From: JBDLID01 sp039715055 | GTDB taxonomy: Bacteria > Desulfobacterota > Desulfobulbia > Desulfobulbales > Desulfocapsaceae | DNA length: 9,176 nucleotides | Direction of reading: 5' to 3' | Assembly (NCBI GenBank): GCA_039715055.1 | Contig: JBDLID010000118.1 | Span: 1-9,176, forward strand | Shown here: positions 1-6,631 of the stretch, piece after piece | How the letters are laid out: each line of letters opens with the position of its first letter | Numbering within the stretch: position 1 is the first letter of the stretch | The notes under the pieces: generated by a model | What the model saw: only the letters and a program-made list of their open reading frames with translations | Told to the model about the DNA's origin: nothing | The model's database searches: none | Program-made: the position numbers and the translations under genes

Positions 1-939
1 GAATCTTTCCTTTATCCTGAATTTGAGCCGGCTCCCCATAAAATACTGGCGCTGAACCACAGTAAGGCTCTCATCAACCGGGTCTCGGAGACGGCATGTA
101 AAATATTTGACAGCCTGGATCCGGACACCAAGACTTCGCCCAATTCCTACGCTGCCGCCTGTCTTGCCGCCGGGGCTCTTCTCAAGGGGGTTGACCTGTT
201 GATGGAGGGTGAGATCGACAACGGCTTCTGCCTTGTCCGCCCGCCGGGTCACCATGCCGAGGAGGATAGGTCCATGGGCTTCTGTCTCTTCAACAACGTT
301 GCCGTTGCCGCAAGATACGCCCTTGAGAAGGGGCTGGAGAGGGTGATGATTGTCGACTGGGACCTCCATCACGGAAACGGTACCCAGCACTCCTTTGACG
401 ATACGGACCGGGTCCTCTATCTCTCCACTCATCAGTACCCCTACTATCCCGGGACCGGATCGCTGCAGGAGACGGGAAGTGGAAAAGGGGAGGGCTACAC
501 AGTCAACGTGCCGCTTCCCGGCAACCAGGGGGATTTGGACTACGCCACCATTTTTGATGATATCGTGCTGCCGGTGGGCCGGAGCTATCGACCCCAGCTA
601 ATTCTCTTATCCGCCGGTTTTGATATCTACCGGGGCGATCCTTTAGGCGGCATGGAGGTGACACCTAAGGGGTTCGCCTACATGACCAGGCGGCTGGTCG
701 AACTGGCAGAAGAGGTCTGTGACGGCCGACTGCTGGTCACCCTTGAGGGCGGCTATAATTTGAACGGCCAGAGAGACGGGGCAATGGCGGTGTTGTCACA
801 GCTTCTCGGGGTGGGACTTGATACGGGACAACCGACAAACCTCAATGATGAGGAGGCTGGACAGCTGGCCCTTGAAAAGTCAGTCCACCCCGCTATAGCC
901 CAGGCGCATGAAGTTGCAAAAAAATATTGGAGCCTGTAA
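1..939 (+). CDS. Histone deacetylase family protein (class II HDAC/AcuC-like), 5'-truncated
   Basis: Predicted zinc-dependent amidohydrolase that removes acetyl groups from acetyl-lysine or small acetylated amines; the bacterial substrate cannot be told from sequence. The frame is open from base 1, giving 312 residues and a TAA stop. By comparison with full-length relatives, roughly 30-50 N-terminal residues lie outside the window. In partial numbering the catalytic centre is complete: RPPGHHA with the His pair at 84-85, the zinc ligands Asp121 and His123 in VDWDLHHGNG, the third ligand Asp208 in LSAGFDIY, and the transition-state Tyr252 in LEGGYN. It should therefore be an active enzyme rather than a degenerate relative. 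The segment TSPNSYAAACLAAG before the His pair is typical of the class II-like bacterial branch. The next gene begins 68 nt downstream on the same strand, so co-transcription is possible. Family call is firm; physiological role is unknown. Confidence 0.93.
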   Translation, partial: ESFLYPEFEPAPHKILALNHSKALINRVSETACKIFDSLDPDTKTSPNSYAAACLAAGALLKGVDLLMEGEIDNGFCLVRPPGHHAEEDRSMGFCLFNNVAVAARYALEKGLERVMIVDWDLHHGNGTQHSFDDTDRVLYLSTHQYPYYPGTGSLQETGSGKGEGYTVNVPLPGNQGDLDYATIFDDIVLPVGRSYRPQLILLSAGFDIYRGDPLGGMEVTPKGFAYMTRRLVELAEEVCDGRLLVTLEGGYNLNGQRDGAMAVLSQLLGVGLDTGQPTNLNDEEAGQLALEKSVHPAIAQAHEVAKKYWSL

Positions 940-994
940 ACTGAAACCGTTCATACCGTTCTTCTCTTTGCCCGGTCTGGAAAGGGGGAGGATA

Positions 995-1000
995 AGGTGG
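995..1000 (+). promoter_or_regulatory. Shine-Dalgarno site setting a TTG start
   Basis: AAGGTGG-type site (AGGTGG core) seven nucleotides before TTG at 1008. No ATG or GTG in the same frame lies between this site and the receiver-domain core, which begins near residue 17. The TTG is therefore the best supported start of the HD-GYP gene. Confidence 0.6.
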
Positions 1001-1007
1001 TAACTTA

Positions 1008-2144
1008 TTGTTTTTGTCTAAAATAACGGAGAAGGAATTGCAGGACAGGCAGACCAAGATTCTCATCGCCGATGATGATGCAATGGTGCGGACCACAGTC
1101 TCCAAGATTCTGGAGATGTTCGGTCACAATGTTGTGTCCGTTGATGATGGGCTGGGTGCCGTCAAACTGGTTGACGACAGTTATGATGTCATCATTCTCG
1201 ATATTAACATGCCGGGGATGGACGGGTTTAAAACGATCAACAAGCTCAACGAGCTCAACTACGATATTCCGGTTCTCTTTCTCACCGGTGCCGGCTCAAT
1301 GGATTACGCGGTCAAGGCGATCAACCTTGGGGCGTACGATTTTTTGACCAAACCCATTGAGGATCTCGATATTTTCAACGTCAAGATTCGGCGTGCCATT
1401 GAAAAGAGGATGTTTATTCTCCGGGAGCGGGAATACAAGCAGGAGCTCGAGCTCGACATCCGTAAAAAGGCCGCTGAGCTGGAGGAGAACAATAAACTTC
1501 TTCTCACCTACAGCCACAGTCTGGAGAATGCCACGGTACAGTTGATGACCAGTCTCCAGAACGCCATGGAGGAGAAGGATTATTACACCGCCGGTCACAC
1601 CATGCGGGTCACCGAGTATGCGGTGATGCTTGGCATTGCCATGGAGCTTCCCGAGCAGGACCTTGTCATTCTGCGCCGGGCCGCCCAGTTTCACGATATC
1701 GGTAAGCTGGTGATCGACCTCTCCTGTATCCAGAAACCCGGAAAGCTGAACGAGGAGCAGTGGGAACTGATCAGAAAGCATCCCGGTGTCGGGGCCAATA
1801 TCATCAAGCCGCTGGGATTTATGAACAAAGAGCAGTTTATTATCCGACACCACCATGAACGGGTGGACGGAAAAGGCTACCCGGATGGTCTCACCGGAGA
1901 TGAGCTTGATATCCTGACCAAGATCCTCATGGTGGTCGACAGTTATGATGCAATGACCTCAAGAAGAAACTATCGTCTCAACATGTCCATGGAGGAAGCC
2001 GTGGTCGAACTGCAGCGCTGTGTCGGCACCCAGTTTGATGATACAGCGGTCAAGGTCTTTTCCCAGGCGATCTCCTCGTATACGCCGACCAACCCGAGCT
2101 GGAGTGTTGATACCGTGGATGAGATCAACAGTCGAGCCTGCTGA
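1008..2144 (+). CDS. Two-domain response regulator with HD-GYP domain (probable c-di-GMP phosphodiesterase)
   Basis: A 378-residue cytoplasmic signalling protein. Residues 17-135 are a CheY-like receiver with all key residues: acidic Asp22-Asp24, phospho-acceptor Asp65 in ILDINMPGMDG, Thr93 and Lys115 in LTKP. A charged, probably coiled-coil linker spans about 136-170. Residues 175-360 form an HD-GYP domain with GHT at 196-198, the metal-binding HD pair at His229-Asp230, His258, the HHHE stretch at 281-284 and the signature GKGYPDG at 288-294. Known proteins of this RpfG-like architecture hydrolyse cyclic di-GMP when the receiver is phosphorylated; that activity is inferred here from intact motifs. 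No cognate histidine kinase lies in the window, so it is an orphan locally. The gene starts at TTG behind a good ribosome site, which may lower its output. It follows the deacetylase gene and ends inside a terminator-like hairpin, so it is probably the last gene of its transcript. Confidence 0.95.
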   Translation: MFLSKITEKELQDRQTKILIADDDAMVRTTVSKILEMFGHNVVSVDDGLGAVKLVDDSYDVIILDINMPGMDGFKTINKLNELNYDIPVLFLTGAGSMDYAVKAINLGAYDFLTKPIEDLDIFNVKIRRAIEKRMFILREREYKQELELDIRKKAAELEENNKLLLTYSHSLENATVQLMTSLQNAMEEKDYYTAGHTMRVTEYAVMLGIAMELPEQDLVILRRAAQFHDIGKLVIDLSCIQKPGKLNEEQWELIRKHPGVGANIIKPLGFMNKEQFIIRHHHERVDGKGYPDGLTGDELDILTKILMVVDSYDAMTSRRNYRLNMSMEEAVVELQRCVGTQFDDTAVKVFSQAISSYTPTNPSWSVDTVDEINSRAC

Positions 2145-2155
2145 TCCCCTTTTTT
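2123..2155 (+). terminator. Candidate Rho-independent terminator overlapping the HD-GYP stop codon
   Basis: GATCA-A-CAG (2123-2131) pairs with CTG-C-TGATC (2138-2146): eight base pairs, one A/C mismatch and a six-base loop. CCC and a run of six T (2150-2155) follow. The TGA stop codon of the HD-GYP gene (2142-2144) lies in the right arm. It would separate this gene from gatC, although the stem is only moderately strong and some readthrough is likely. Confidence 0.5.
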
Positions 2156-2193
2156 ACCTAATGCCATCACATTGATTACAGAGAAAAACAGCA

Positions 2194-2478
2194 ATGAAGA
2201 TTTCGCGTCAAGAAGTTGAACATGTCGCCCACCTGGCCCGGCTTAACCTCGATGAAAATGAGCTGGAAACAATGACCGGTCAGTTGGACAATATCCTCTC
2301 CTATGTGGACAAGCTCGAAGAGCTCGACACCTCGGATGTTAAACCGACCACCCACGCCTTTTCCATCAGCAACGCCTTTAGAGAAGATGCGGTAAAGCCC
2401 TCTCTTTCCCAGGGTGACGCCCTGGCCAACGGGCCCCGGGCCGCTAAAGAGGCCTTTGTCGTTCCAAGAATTATATAA
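2194..2478 (+). CDS. gatC: Asp-tRNA(Asn)/Glu-tRNA(Gln) amidotransferase subunit C
   Basis: A 94-residue protein of the usual GatC length. GatC wraps around and stabilises the GatA-GatB interface of the tRNA-dependent amidotransferase, which converts Glu-tRNA(Gln) to Gln-tRNA(Gln) and/or Asp-tRNA(Asn) to Asn-tRNA(Asn). Recognisable features are the N-terminal helix EVEHVAHLARLNLDENEL, the segment QLDNILSYVDKLEELDTSDVKPT, the conserved FREDAV region at about residues 61-66, and the C-terminal FVVPRII ending typical of the family. The ATG at 2194 gives the expected N-terminus; the ribosome site before it is weak (GAG about 10 nt upstream). It lies directly before gatA, as in many bacteria. No clear promoter is visible in the 38 nt after the preceding terminator-like hairpin, so transcription may depend on readthrough or on a promoter I did not recognise. 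Confidence 0.96.
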   Translation: MKISRQEVEHVAHLARLNLDENELETMTGQLDNILSYVDKLEELDTSDVKPTTHAFSISNAFREDAVKPSLSQGDALANGPRAAKEAFVVPRII

Positions 2479-2501
2479 TCCTCTAAAATTTCAACAGTGT
2501 A

Positions 2502-2531
2502 TGGAGGCACCTTCGTTTACTGGTGTCTCCA
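2502..2531 (+). other. Intercistronic stem-loop between gatC and gatA
   Basis: TGGAGGCACC (2502-2511) can pair with GGTGTCTCCA (2522-2531): ten base pairs including one G-U pair, with a ten-base loop. No T run follows, so it is not a normal intrinsic terminator. It fills most of the 73-nt gap, ends 20 nt before the gatA ATG, and the gatA ribosome site is itself weak. It could be an mRNA processing or stability element, or could set the GatC:GatA ratio. Its function is inferred. Confidence 0.55.
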
Positions 2532-2551
2532 CCATGAGTGTATTTTAAGCA

Positions 2552-4009
2552 ATGAACCCTTTTGAACTGACCATCGGCCAGGCCGCACAAGAGCTGGCCT
2601 CAGGTAATCTCTCCTCTGTGGAGTTGACGACAAGCTGTATTCAACGGATCGAAGCTGTTGACCCGAAGATTAAATCTTTCCTCACAGTTTCCAGAGACCG
2701 GTCTCTTGCCAGGGCCGGGGAGGCTGATAAGAAGCTTGCGGCCGGTGATGCCCCGCCTCTTTGCGGTATTCCCCTCTCGCTCAAGGATCTGATCTGCACC
2801 AAAGGGGTGAGAACCAGCTGCGGCTCTAAAATTCTCGACCCCTATATTCCTCCTTACAACGCCACAGTGGTCGATAAGCTGGAGGAAAACGGCGCGGTTG
2901 TCCTTGGCAAGGTGGCCATGGATGAGTTCGGAATGGGCTCGACCACCGAAAACTGTGCCTACCAGGTTCCGGAAAATCCTTGGAAGCCCGGCTATATCTG
3001 CGGTGGCTCTTCCGGAGGATCAGCCTCGTCGGTGGCTTCACGGGAGTGTCTCGGGTCATTTGGCTCGGACACCGGTGGTTCCATCCGCCAACCGGCCTCG
3101 CTGTGCGGTGTGGTCGGTATGAAGCCCACCTACGGCCGGGTCTCCCGCTACGGCCTGGTGGCCTTTGCCTCCTCACTGGACCAGATCGGCCCCTTGAGCC
3201 GTGATGTGAGCGATTGTGCCCTGATGATGAATGCGATCAGTGGCTACGATGAAAAAGATTCCACATCGGTGAAAGAAAAATGTCCTGATTTCAGCCACTC
3301 TCTTAAAGAGGGAATGAGCGGGCTGCGGGTCGGCGTACCGAAGGAGTACTTCAGTCAGGGCCTCAGCCCGGAGGTGGAGGGTGTGGTCCGAAACGGCATC
3401 GATGCGCTGGCAGAAGCCGGGGCCGAGATCGTCGATGTCAGCCTGCCGAGGACCGAGTACTGTGTCGCCGCCTATTACATCATCGCGCCCGCCGAGGCGA
3501 GTTCCAACCTGGCCAGGTATGACGGCGTGGCCTACGGCTACCGAGACGAAAGTGCCGAGACCCTGCTGGAGATGTACAAACAGAGCCGTTCACAGGGCTT
3601 TGGCGACGAGGTCAAGCGCAGGATTCTCATCGGTACCTATGCACTGTCTTCCGGCTATTACGACGCCTATTACAAGAAGGCCTCGCAGGTACGAACCCTG
3701 ATCCTGGAGGATTTCAGGAGCTGTTTTGACCAGTGTGACCTGGTTGTCTCACCGGTCTGTCCCACCCCGGCCTGGAAAATCGGTGAAAAGAGCGACGATC
3801 CGTTGTCCCTCTACCTGTCAGATATCCTCACCATATCAGCAAACCTTGCCGGTATCCCGGCCATGTCGGTTCCCGGCGGTTTTTCAAAAGACGGGCTGCC
3901 CATCGGTATCCAGCTGCAGGGGCCGCATTTTAAAGAGGAGACTCTCTTTCAGGCGGCCTTTAACCTGGAAAAATCACTGGCTGTCCCCACGATGCCACCG
4001 GAGATTTGA
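2552..4009 (+). CDS. gatA: Asp-tRNA(Asn)/Glu-tRNA(Gln) amidotransferase subunit A
   Basis: A 485-residue amidase-signature enzyme of standard GatA length. It is the glutaminase subunit: it releases ammonia from glutamine, and the ammonia passes through a tunnel to GatB for amidation of the misacylated tRNA. The catalytic Ser-cisSer-Lys triad is complete: Lys78 in PLSLKD, Ser153 in the GGSSGGS motif at 151-157, and Ser177 in SDTGGSIRQPAS. The substrate-loop segment VAMDEFGMGSTTEN (about 121-134) and MKPTYGRVSRYGLVAFASSLDQIGP are also typical and separate GatA from generic amidases. The ATG start at 2552 fits the family N-terminus (FELTIGQAAQEL), with only a weak TAAG ribosome site before it. 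gatB is not in the window and must be elsewhere if the complex works. hisC follows almost without gap. Confidence 0.97.
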   Translation: MNPFELTIGQAAQELASGNLSSVELTTSCIQRIEAVDPKIKSFLTVSRDRSLARAGEADKKLAAGDAPPLCGIPLSLKDLICTKGVRTSCGSKILDPYIPPYNATVVDKLEENGAVVLGKVAMDEFGMGSTTENCAYQVPENPWKPGYICGGSSGGSASSVASRECLGSFGSDTGGSIRQPASLCGVVGMKPTYGRVSRYGLVAFASSLDQIGPLSRDVSDCALMMNAISGYDEKDSTSVKEKCPDFSHSLKEGMSGLRVGVPKEYFSQGLSPEVEGVVRNGIDALAEAGAEIVDVSLPRTEYCVAAYYIIAPAEASSNLARYDGVAYGYRDESAETLLEMYKQSRSQGFGDEVKRRILIGTYALSSGYYDAYYKKASQVRTLILEDFRSCFDQCDLVVSPVCPTPAWKIGEKSDDPLSLYLSDILTISANLAGIPAMSVPGGFSKDGLPIGIQLQGPHFKEETLFQAAFNLEKSLAVPTMPPEI

Positions 4010-4012
4010 TTG

Positions 4013-5152
4013 ATGAGCAGCAAAAAAGAAATCAACCGGTCCACAGTCCGGGTTGCCGACCATATCGCCTCCATAGTGCCGTACCCACCGGGAAAACCGA
4101 TGGAAGAGCTGGAGCGGGAGCTGGGCATCTCCAACTCGATCAAACTGGCCTCCAATGAGAACCCATGGGGTTCCTCGCCCAAAGCGCTTGCTGCCCTGGG
4201 TGAGGCGCTGCAGAATCTGAACCGCTACCCGGACGGTTCATGCCACTATCTCACTGAGGCCCTGGCTGAAAAGACAGGAATGAACCCCGATGAGATCATC
4301 ATCGGCAACGGTTCGGACGAAATCATTGAGATGCTGGCCAAGGCCTTTGTCCAGCCGGGTGACGAGGTGATCACCAGCCACCCGTCCTTTCTCATCTACC
4401 AGAAAGTGGTCCAGGTGCGGGGCGGCGTCAACAAGGTTATGCCGCTCAAATCCATGCGTCACGACCTGGAGGCGATCCTCGACCAGGTCACTGAACGAAC
4501 CCGGCTCATCTTTCTTGATAACCCCAACAATCCTACGGCCACCTGCATTAAGCCAACGGAGCTCTACTCCTTTCTCAGTAAGGTGCCGCAGTCGGTAATC
4601 GTTGTCCTTGATGAGGCTTACCGTGATTTTATGGACGAGGAGAACAAGGTCGATATTTTTTCACTGATCCGCAACAGTCGTGAGAGATGTCAGGTGGTTG
4701 CCCTGCGCACTTTTTCCAAGGCCTACGGCCTGGCAGGGCTTCGGGTCGGCTACGGGTTGATGGCAGCGGAGGTGGCCGGCTACCTGCACCGGGTGAGGCA
4801 GCCGTTTAATGTCAATCAGCTGGCCCAGGTCGGGGCACGGGCCGCCCTTGAGGACGAGGAGTTTTACAACTTCACCCTCGAGTCGACCCAAAAAGGAATG
4901 GCCTTTCTTCGTAGTGAAGTCGAGGCTCTTGGCTGCCCCTGCTACCCATCCCAGACCAACTTTTTTCTCATTGATGTCAAAGGTGACGGTGATCTTCTTT
5001 ACCAGGCCATGCTCAGGAAGGGGGTGATTATCCGCTCCATGAGATCCTACGGCTACAAGAACGTGGTTCGGGTGACCGTGGGAACCGACGAGGAAAACAG
5101 CCGTTTCGTGGAGGCGTTGGGCAGCTGTCTCAACGATCTTGGCTATGTCTGA
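4013..5152 (+). CDS. hisC: Histidinol-phosphate aminotransferase
   Basis: A PLP-dependent class I/II aminotransferase of 379 residues. HisC converts imidazole-acetol phosphate and glutamate to histidinol phosphate and 2-oxoglutarate; some relatives also act on aromatic amino acids. Visible motifs, numbered from ATG 4013, are LASNENPWG near the N-terminus, RYPDGSCHYL, GNGSDEII, LDNPNNPTA around Asn172-Asn173, Asp200 and Tyr203 in VLDEAYRDF, the Schiff-base Lys236 in RTFSKAYGLAGLRVGYG, and a C-terminal VRVTVGTDEEN with the substrate-carboxylate Arg. An in-frame TTG lies one codon upstream (4010), directly after the gatA stop. I prefer ATG because GGAG (4000-4003) sits nine nt before it. The near-contact with gatA and overlap with cmk indicate one operon. 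No other his genes are present, so an aromatic-transaminase role cannot be excluded. Confidence 0.95.
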   Translation: MSSKKEINRSTVRVADHIASIVPYPPGKPMEELERELGISNSIKLASNENPWGSSPKALAALGEALQNLNRYPDGSCHYLTEALAEKTGMNPDEIIIGNGSDEIIEMLAKAFVQPGDEVITSHPSFLIYQKVVQVRGGVNKVMPLKSMRHDLEAILDQVTERTRLIFLDNPNNPTATCIKPTELYSFLSKVPQSVIVVLDEAYRDFMDEENKVDIFSLIRNSRERCQVVALRTFSKAYGLAGLRVGYGLMAAEVAGYLHRVRQPFNVNQLAQVGARAALEDEEFYNFTLESTQKGMAFLRSEVEALGCPCYPSQTNFFLIDVKGDGDLLYQAMLRKGVIIRSMRSYGYKNVVRVTVGTDEENSRFVEALGSCLNDLGYV

Positions 5153-5840
5153 GCAGCAGCTGGTCATCACCATTGACGGGCCCTCGGGTGTTGGAAAGTC
5201 AACGATCAGCCGCCGTGTGGCTGCAGGCCTTTCCTACACCTACCTTGATACCGGTGCAATGTACCGGGCGGTGGCCCTCAAATTACAACTCAGTGGAGTC
5301 GACCCGGGTGATGAGGCCGCGGTTGAGACTGTTCTGACGGATCTTGATATCAGGCTGGTTCCCGGTGGGGGACTGGACAGTGATGTGGGGGTTCTTCTTG
5401 ACGACGACGATGTGTCGTCTCTGATCCGGACCCCGGAGATGAGTATGCTCGCCTCGAAGGTTTCAGCGATCCCGGTGGTGAGAAAAAAGCTTACCCAGAT
5501 GCAGCAGCAGGCCGGTGAACGGGGCAGGGTGGTAGCCGAGGGCAGGGATACCGGCACCATTGTCTTTCCCCGGGCGATCTGCAAGTTTTATCTTGACGCA
5601 GCGCCCGAAGAGCGGGCTGAAAGACGCAGTCTTCAGCTCAAAAGTCAGGGTAAAGAGGTGGATGAGAAGGAGTTGCTGGCCATGATCATCAAGCGGGACA
5701 AGGATGACAGGAGTAGAACCATTGCCCCGCTGACCCAGGCCGAAGACGCCCACTATATCGACTCCACCGACCTCAGTATCGATGGAGTCTGTGAAAAGCT
5801 GCTGGCCATCGCCAGACGGAGTCTTTCAGGCCCGGGGTGA
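5145..5840 (+). CDS. cmk: (d)CMP kinase (cytidylate kinase)
   Basis: A 231-residue P-loop nucleoside monophosphate kinase that phosphorylates CMP and dCMP with ATP, in the pyrimidine salvage and supply pathway. Numbered from ATG 5145: the P-loop is DGPSGVGKST (11-20), the nucleotide-monophosphate site includes DTGAMYRA (35-42), the CMP-binding GRDTGTIVFP starts at 133, and a lid-like IIKRDKDDRSRTIAPL segment follows, ending in AHYIDST. The large insert between about residues 60 and 110 is the NMP-binding insertion of bacterial Cmk. ATG 5145 overlaps the last eight bases of hisC, which suggests translational coupling; an in-frame TTG at 5139 is a less likely start. In many bacteria cmk is followed by ispH or rpsA; here the operon ends and pal lies convergent 20 bp away. 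Confidence 0.96.
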   Translation: MSEQQLVITIDGPSGVGKSTISRRVAAGLSYTYLDTGAMYRAVALKLQLSGVDPGDEAAVETVLTDLDIRLVPGGGLDSDVGVLLDDDDVSSLIRTPEMSMLASKVSAIPVVRKKLTQMQQQAGERGRVVAEGRDTGTIVFPRAICKFYLDAAPEERAERRSLQLKSQGKEVDEKELLAMIIKRDKDDRSRTIAPLTQAEDAHYIDSTDLSIDGVCEKLLAIARRSLSGPG

Positions 5841-5860
5841 TCTGAAGAGTACCAGAGCTA

Positions 5861-6463
5861 CTACTCGAGGATAAAGTCGTCTCTCCGGTTCTTCATCATT
5901 GAGTCCTCATCCTGGCCCATGAAGAGCGGTCGTTCCTCGCCGTAGCTGACCGTCCTGATCCGGCTGGCCCTGACGCCGAGATCAACGAGATACTCCTTGG
6001 CATTGATCGCCCTTCTTTCACCGAGGGCCAGGTTGTACTCGTTGGTACCCCGTTCGTCGCAGTTCCCTTCAATGACCACCGAGACTGATGGATTTTCCAT
6101 CATGTAGTTGCCGTTGTGGAGCATGTTGTCCGCCATGTCGCCGCGGATAGATGCCTGGTCAAAGGCGAAGTAAATCGGCTTGAGCTCCATGGAGGAGCGG
6201 CCGAACATTCTTTTCTGTTCTTCGCTGCGCTCACCACTGATGGACATGGAGCCCAACCGTTGTCCGGAGGAATCATCAAGGGTTCCCTCGGCCGGAAGGC
6301 TTTCCTCGGAATAGGCATCAGCCGGGGGGTAGTCGATACTGGTTCCCCCTGTTGCGCCTGTATCCGGGGGGGTCACGGTTTTCTTTCCACAACCGCTGAT
6401 AAAAATAGTGAAGGCGCCGGCAAGGATAAGACAGAGGGAGCTGTTAAGAATGGTTTTTTTCAT
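5861..6463 (-). CDS. pal: Peptidoglycan-associated lipoprotein, OmpA C-terminal domain (Pal-like)
   Basis: A 200-residue outer-membrane lipoprotein. The N-terminus has a Lys-Lys start, a hydrophobic stretch and a lipobox ISGC with acylated Cys25, so the mature protein is lipid-anchored. Residues 26-90 are a low-complexity Pro/Ser/Gly/acidic linker. Residues 94-200 form an OmpA-like peptidoglycan-binding domain: PIYFAFDQASI, then VVIEGNCDERGTNEYNLALG and ERRAINAKEYL. Asp136 and Arg151 match the pair that binds diaminopimelate in the family, and VSYGEERPL and KNRR follow as in Pal. The C-terminus ends RRDDFILE, more acidic than the usual hydrophobic Pal end. The ATG is preceded by an excellent AGGAGAG ribosome site (6467-6473). 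Pal normally works with TolB in envelope constriction at division, but no tol genes are nearby, so a Pal-like OmpA lipoprotein outside the Tol system remains possible. Confidence 0.9.
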   Translation of the reverse strand: MKKTILNSSLCLILAGAFTIFISGCGKKTVTPPDTGATGGTSIDYPPADAYSEESLPAEGTLDDSSGQRLGSMSISGERSEEQKRMFGRSSMELKPIYFAFDQASIRGDMADNMLHNGNYMMENPSVSVVIEGNCDERGTNEYNLALGERRAINAKEYLVDLGVRASRIRTVSYGEERPLFMGQDEDSMMKNRRDDFILE

Positions 6464-6552
6464 GATCTCTCCTGGGCAAAACCTGCTTGTTGGATGAAAG
6501 GGAGCCTCCGCTCGTGGAGTGATAATGTCCCGCTAAGGAGGCCGGTCGATAC
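6464..6552 (-). promoter_or_regulatory. pal mRNA leader with pairing repeats
   Basis: The predicted transcription start near 6552 gives a leader of about 90 nt. On the pal strand, GCCTCC (6542-6537) can pair with GGAGGC (6509-6504), closing a loop of 27 nt. The overlapping CCTCCT (6541-6536) is also complementary to the pal ribosome site AGGAG (6473-6469). Two exclusive pairings are therefore possible: one leaves the ribosome site free and one masks it. The pairing potential is seen in the sequence; regulation is inferred. Confidence 0.4.
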
Positions 6553-6558
6553 TGATCT

Positions 6559-6586
6559 ATTGTAGCCTTAATCGTTGGAACGTCAA
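6559..6586 (-). promoter_or_regulatory. Sigma-70-type promoter for pal
   Basis: On the minus strand, TTGACG (6586-6581) and TACAAT (6564-6559) are separated by 16 bp. Each hexamer matches the consensus at five of six positions. It lies about 95 nt upstream of the pal ATG and points toward it. This is the clearest promoter in the window. Confidence 0.72.
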
Positions 6587-6631
6587 GTAAAAGTCTCCCG
6601 GCGGTTTTGCTCTCTGTGATCAGGCCTTTTT

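Noticed and set aside
946..961. ACCGTTC direct repeat with two-base spacer before the HD-GYP gene
   Set aside because: Too short and without a nearby recognisable promoter to support an operator call.
1296..1856. 186-codon open frame on the minus strand inside the HD-GYP gene
   Set aside because: It lies fully antisense to a gene with complete receiver and HD-GYP motifs, and its translation shows no domain; a shadow frame of GC-rich coding sequence.
4661..5173. 170-codon minus-strand frame over hisC and the start of cmk
   Set aside because: Antisense to well-supported hisC and cmk, with no recognisable motif.
6116..6565. 149-codon plus-strand frame opposite pal
   Set aside because: It overlaps the pal coding region, its leader and its promoter on the other strand; the translation resembles no protein and no ribosome site precedes it.
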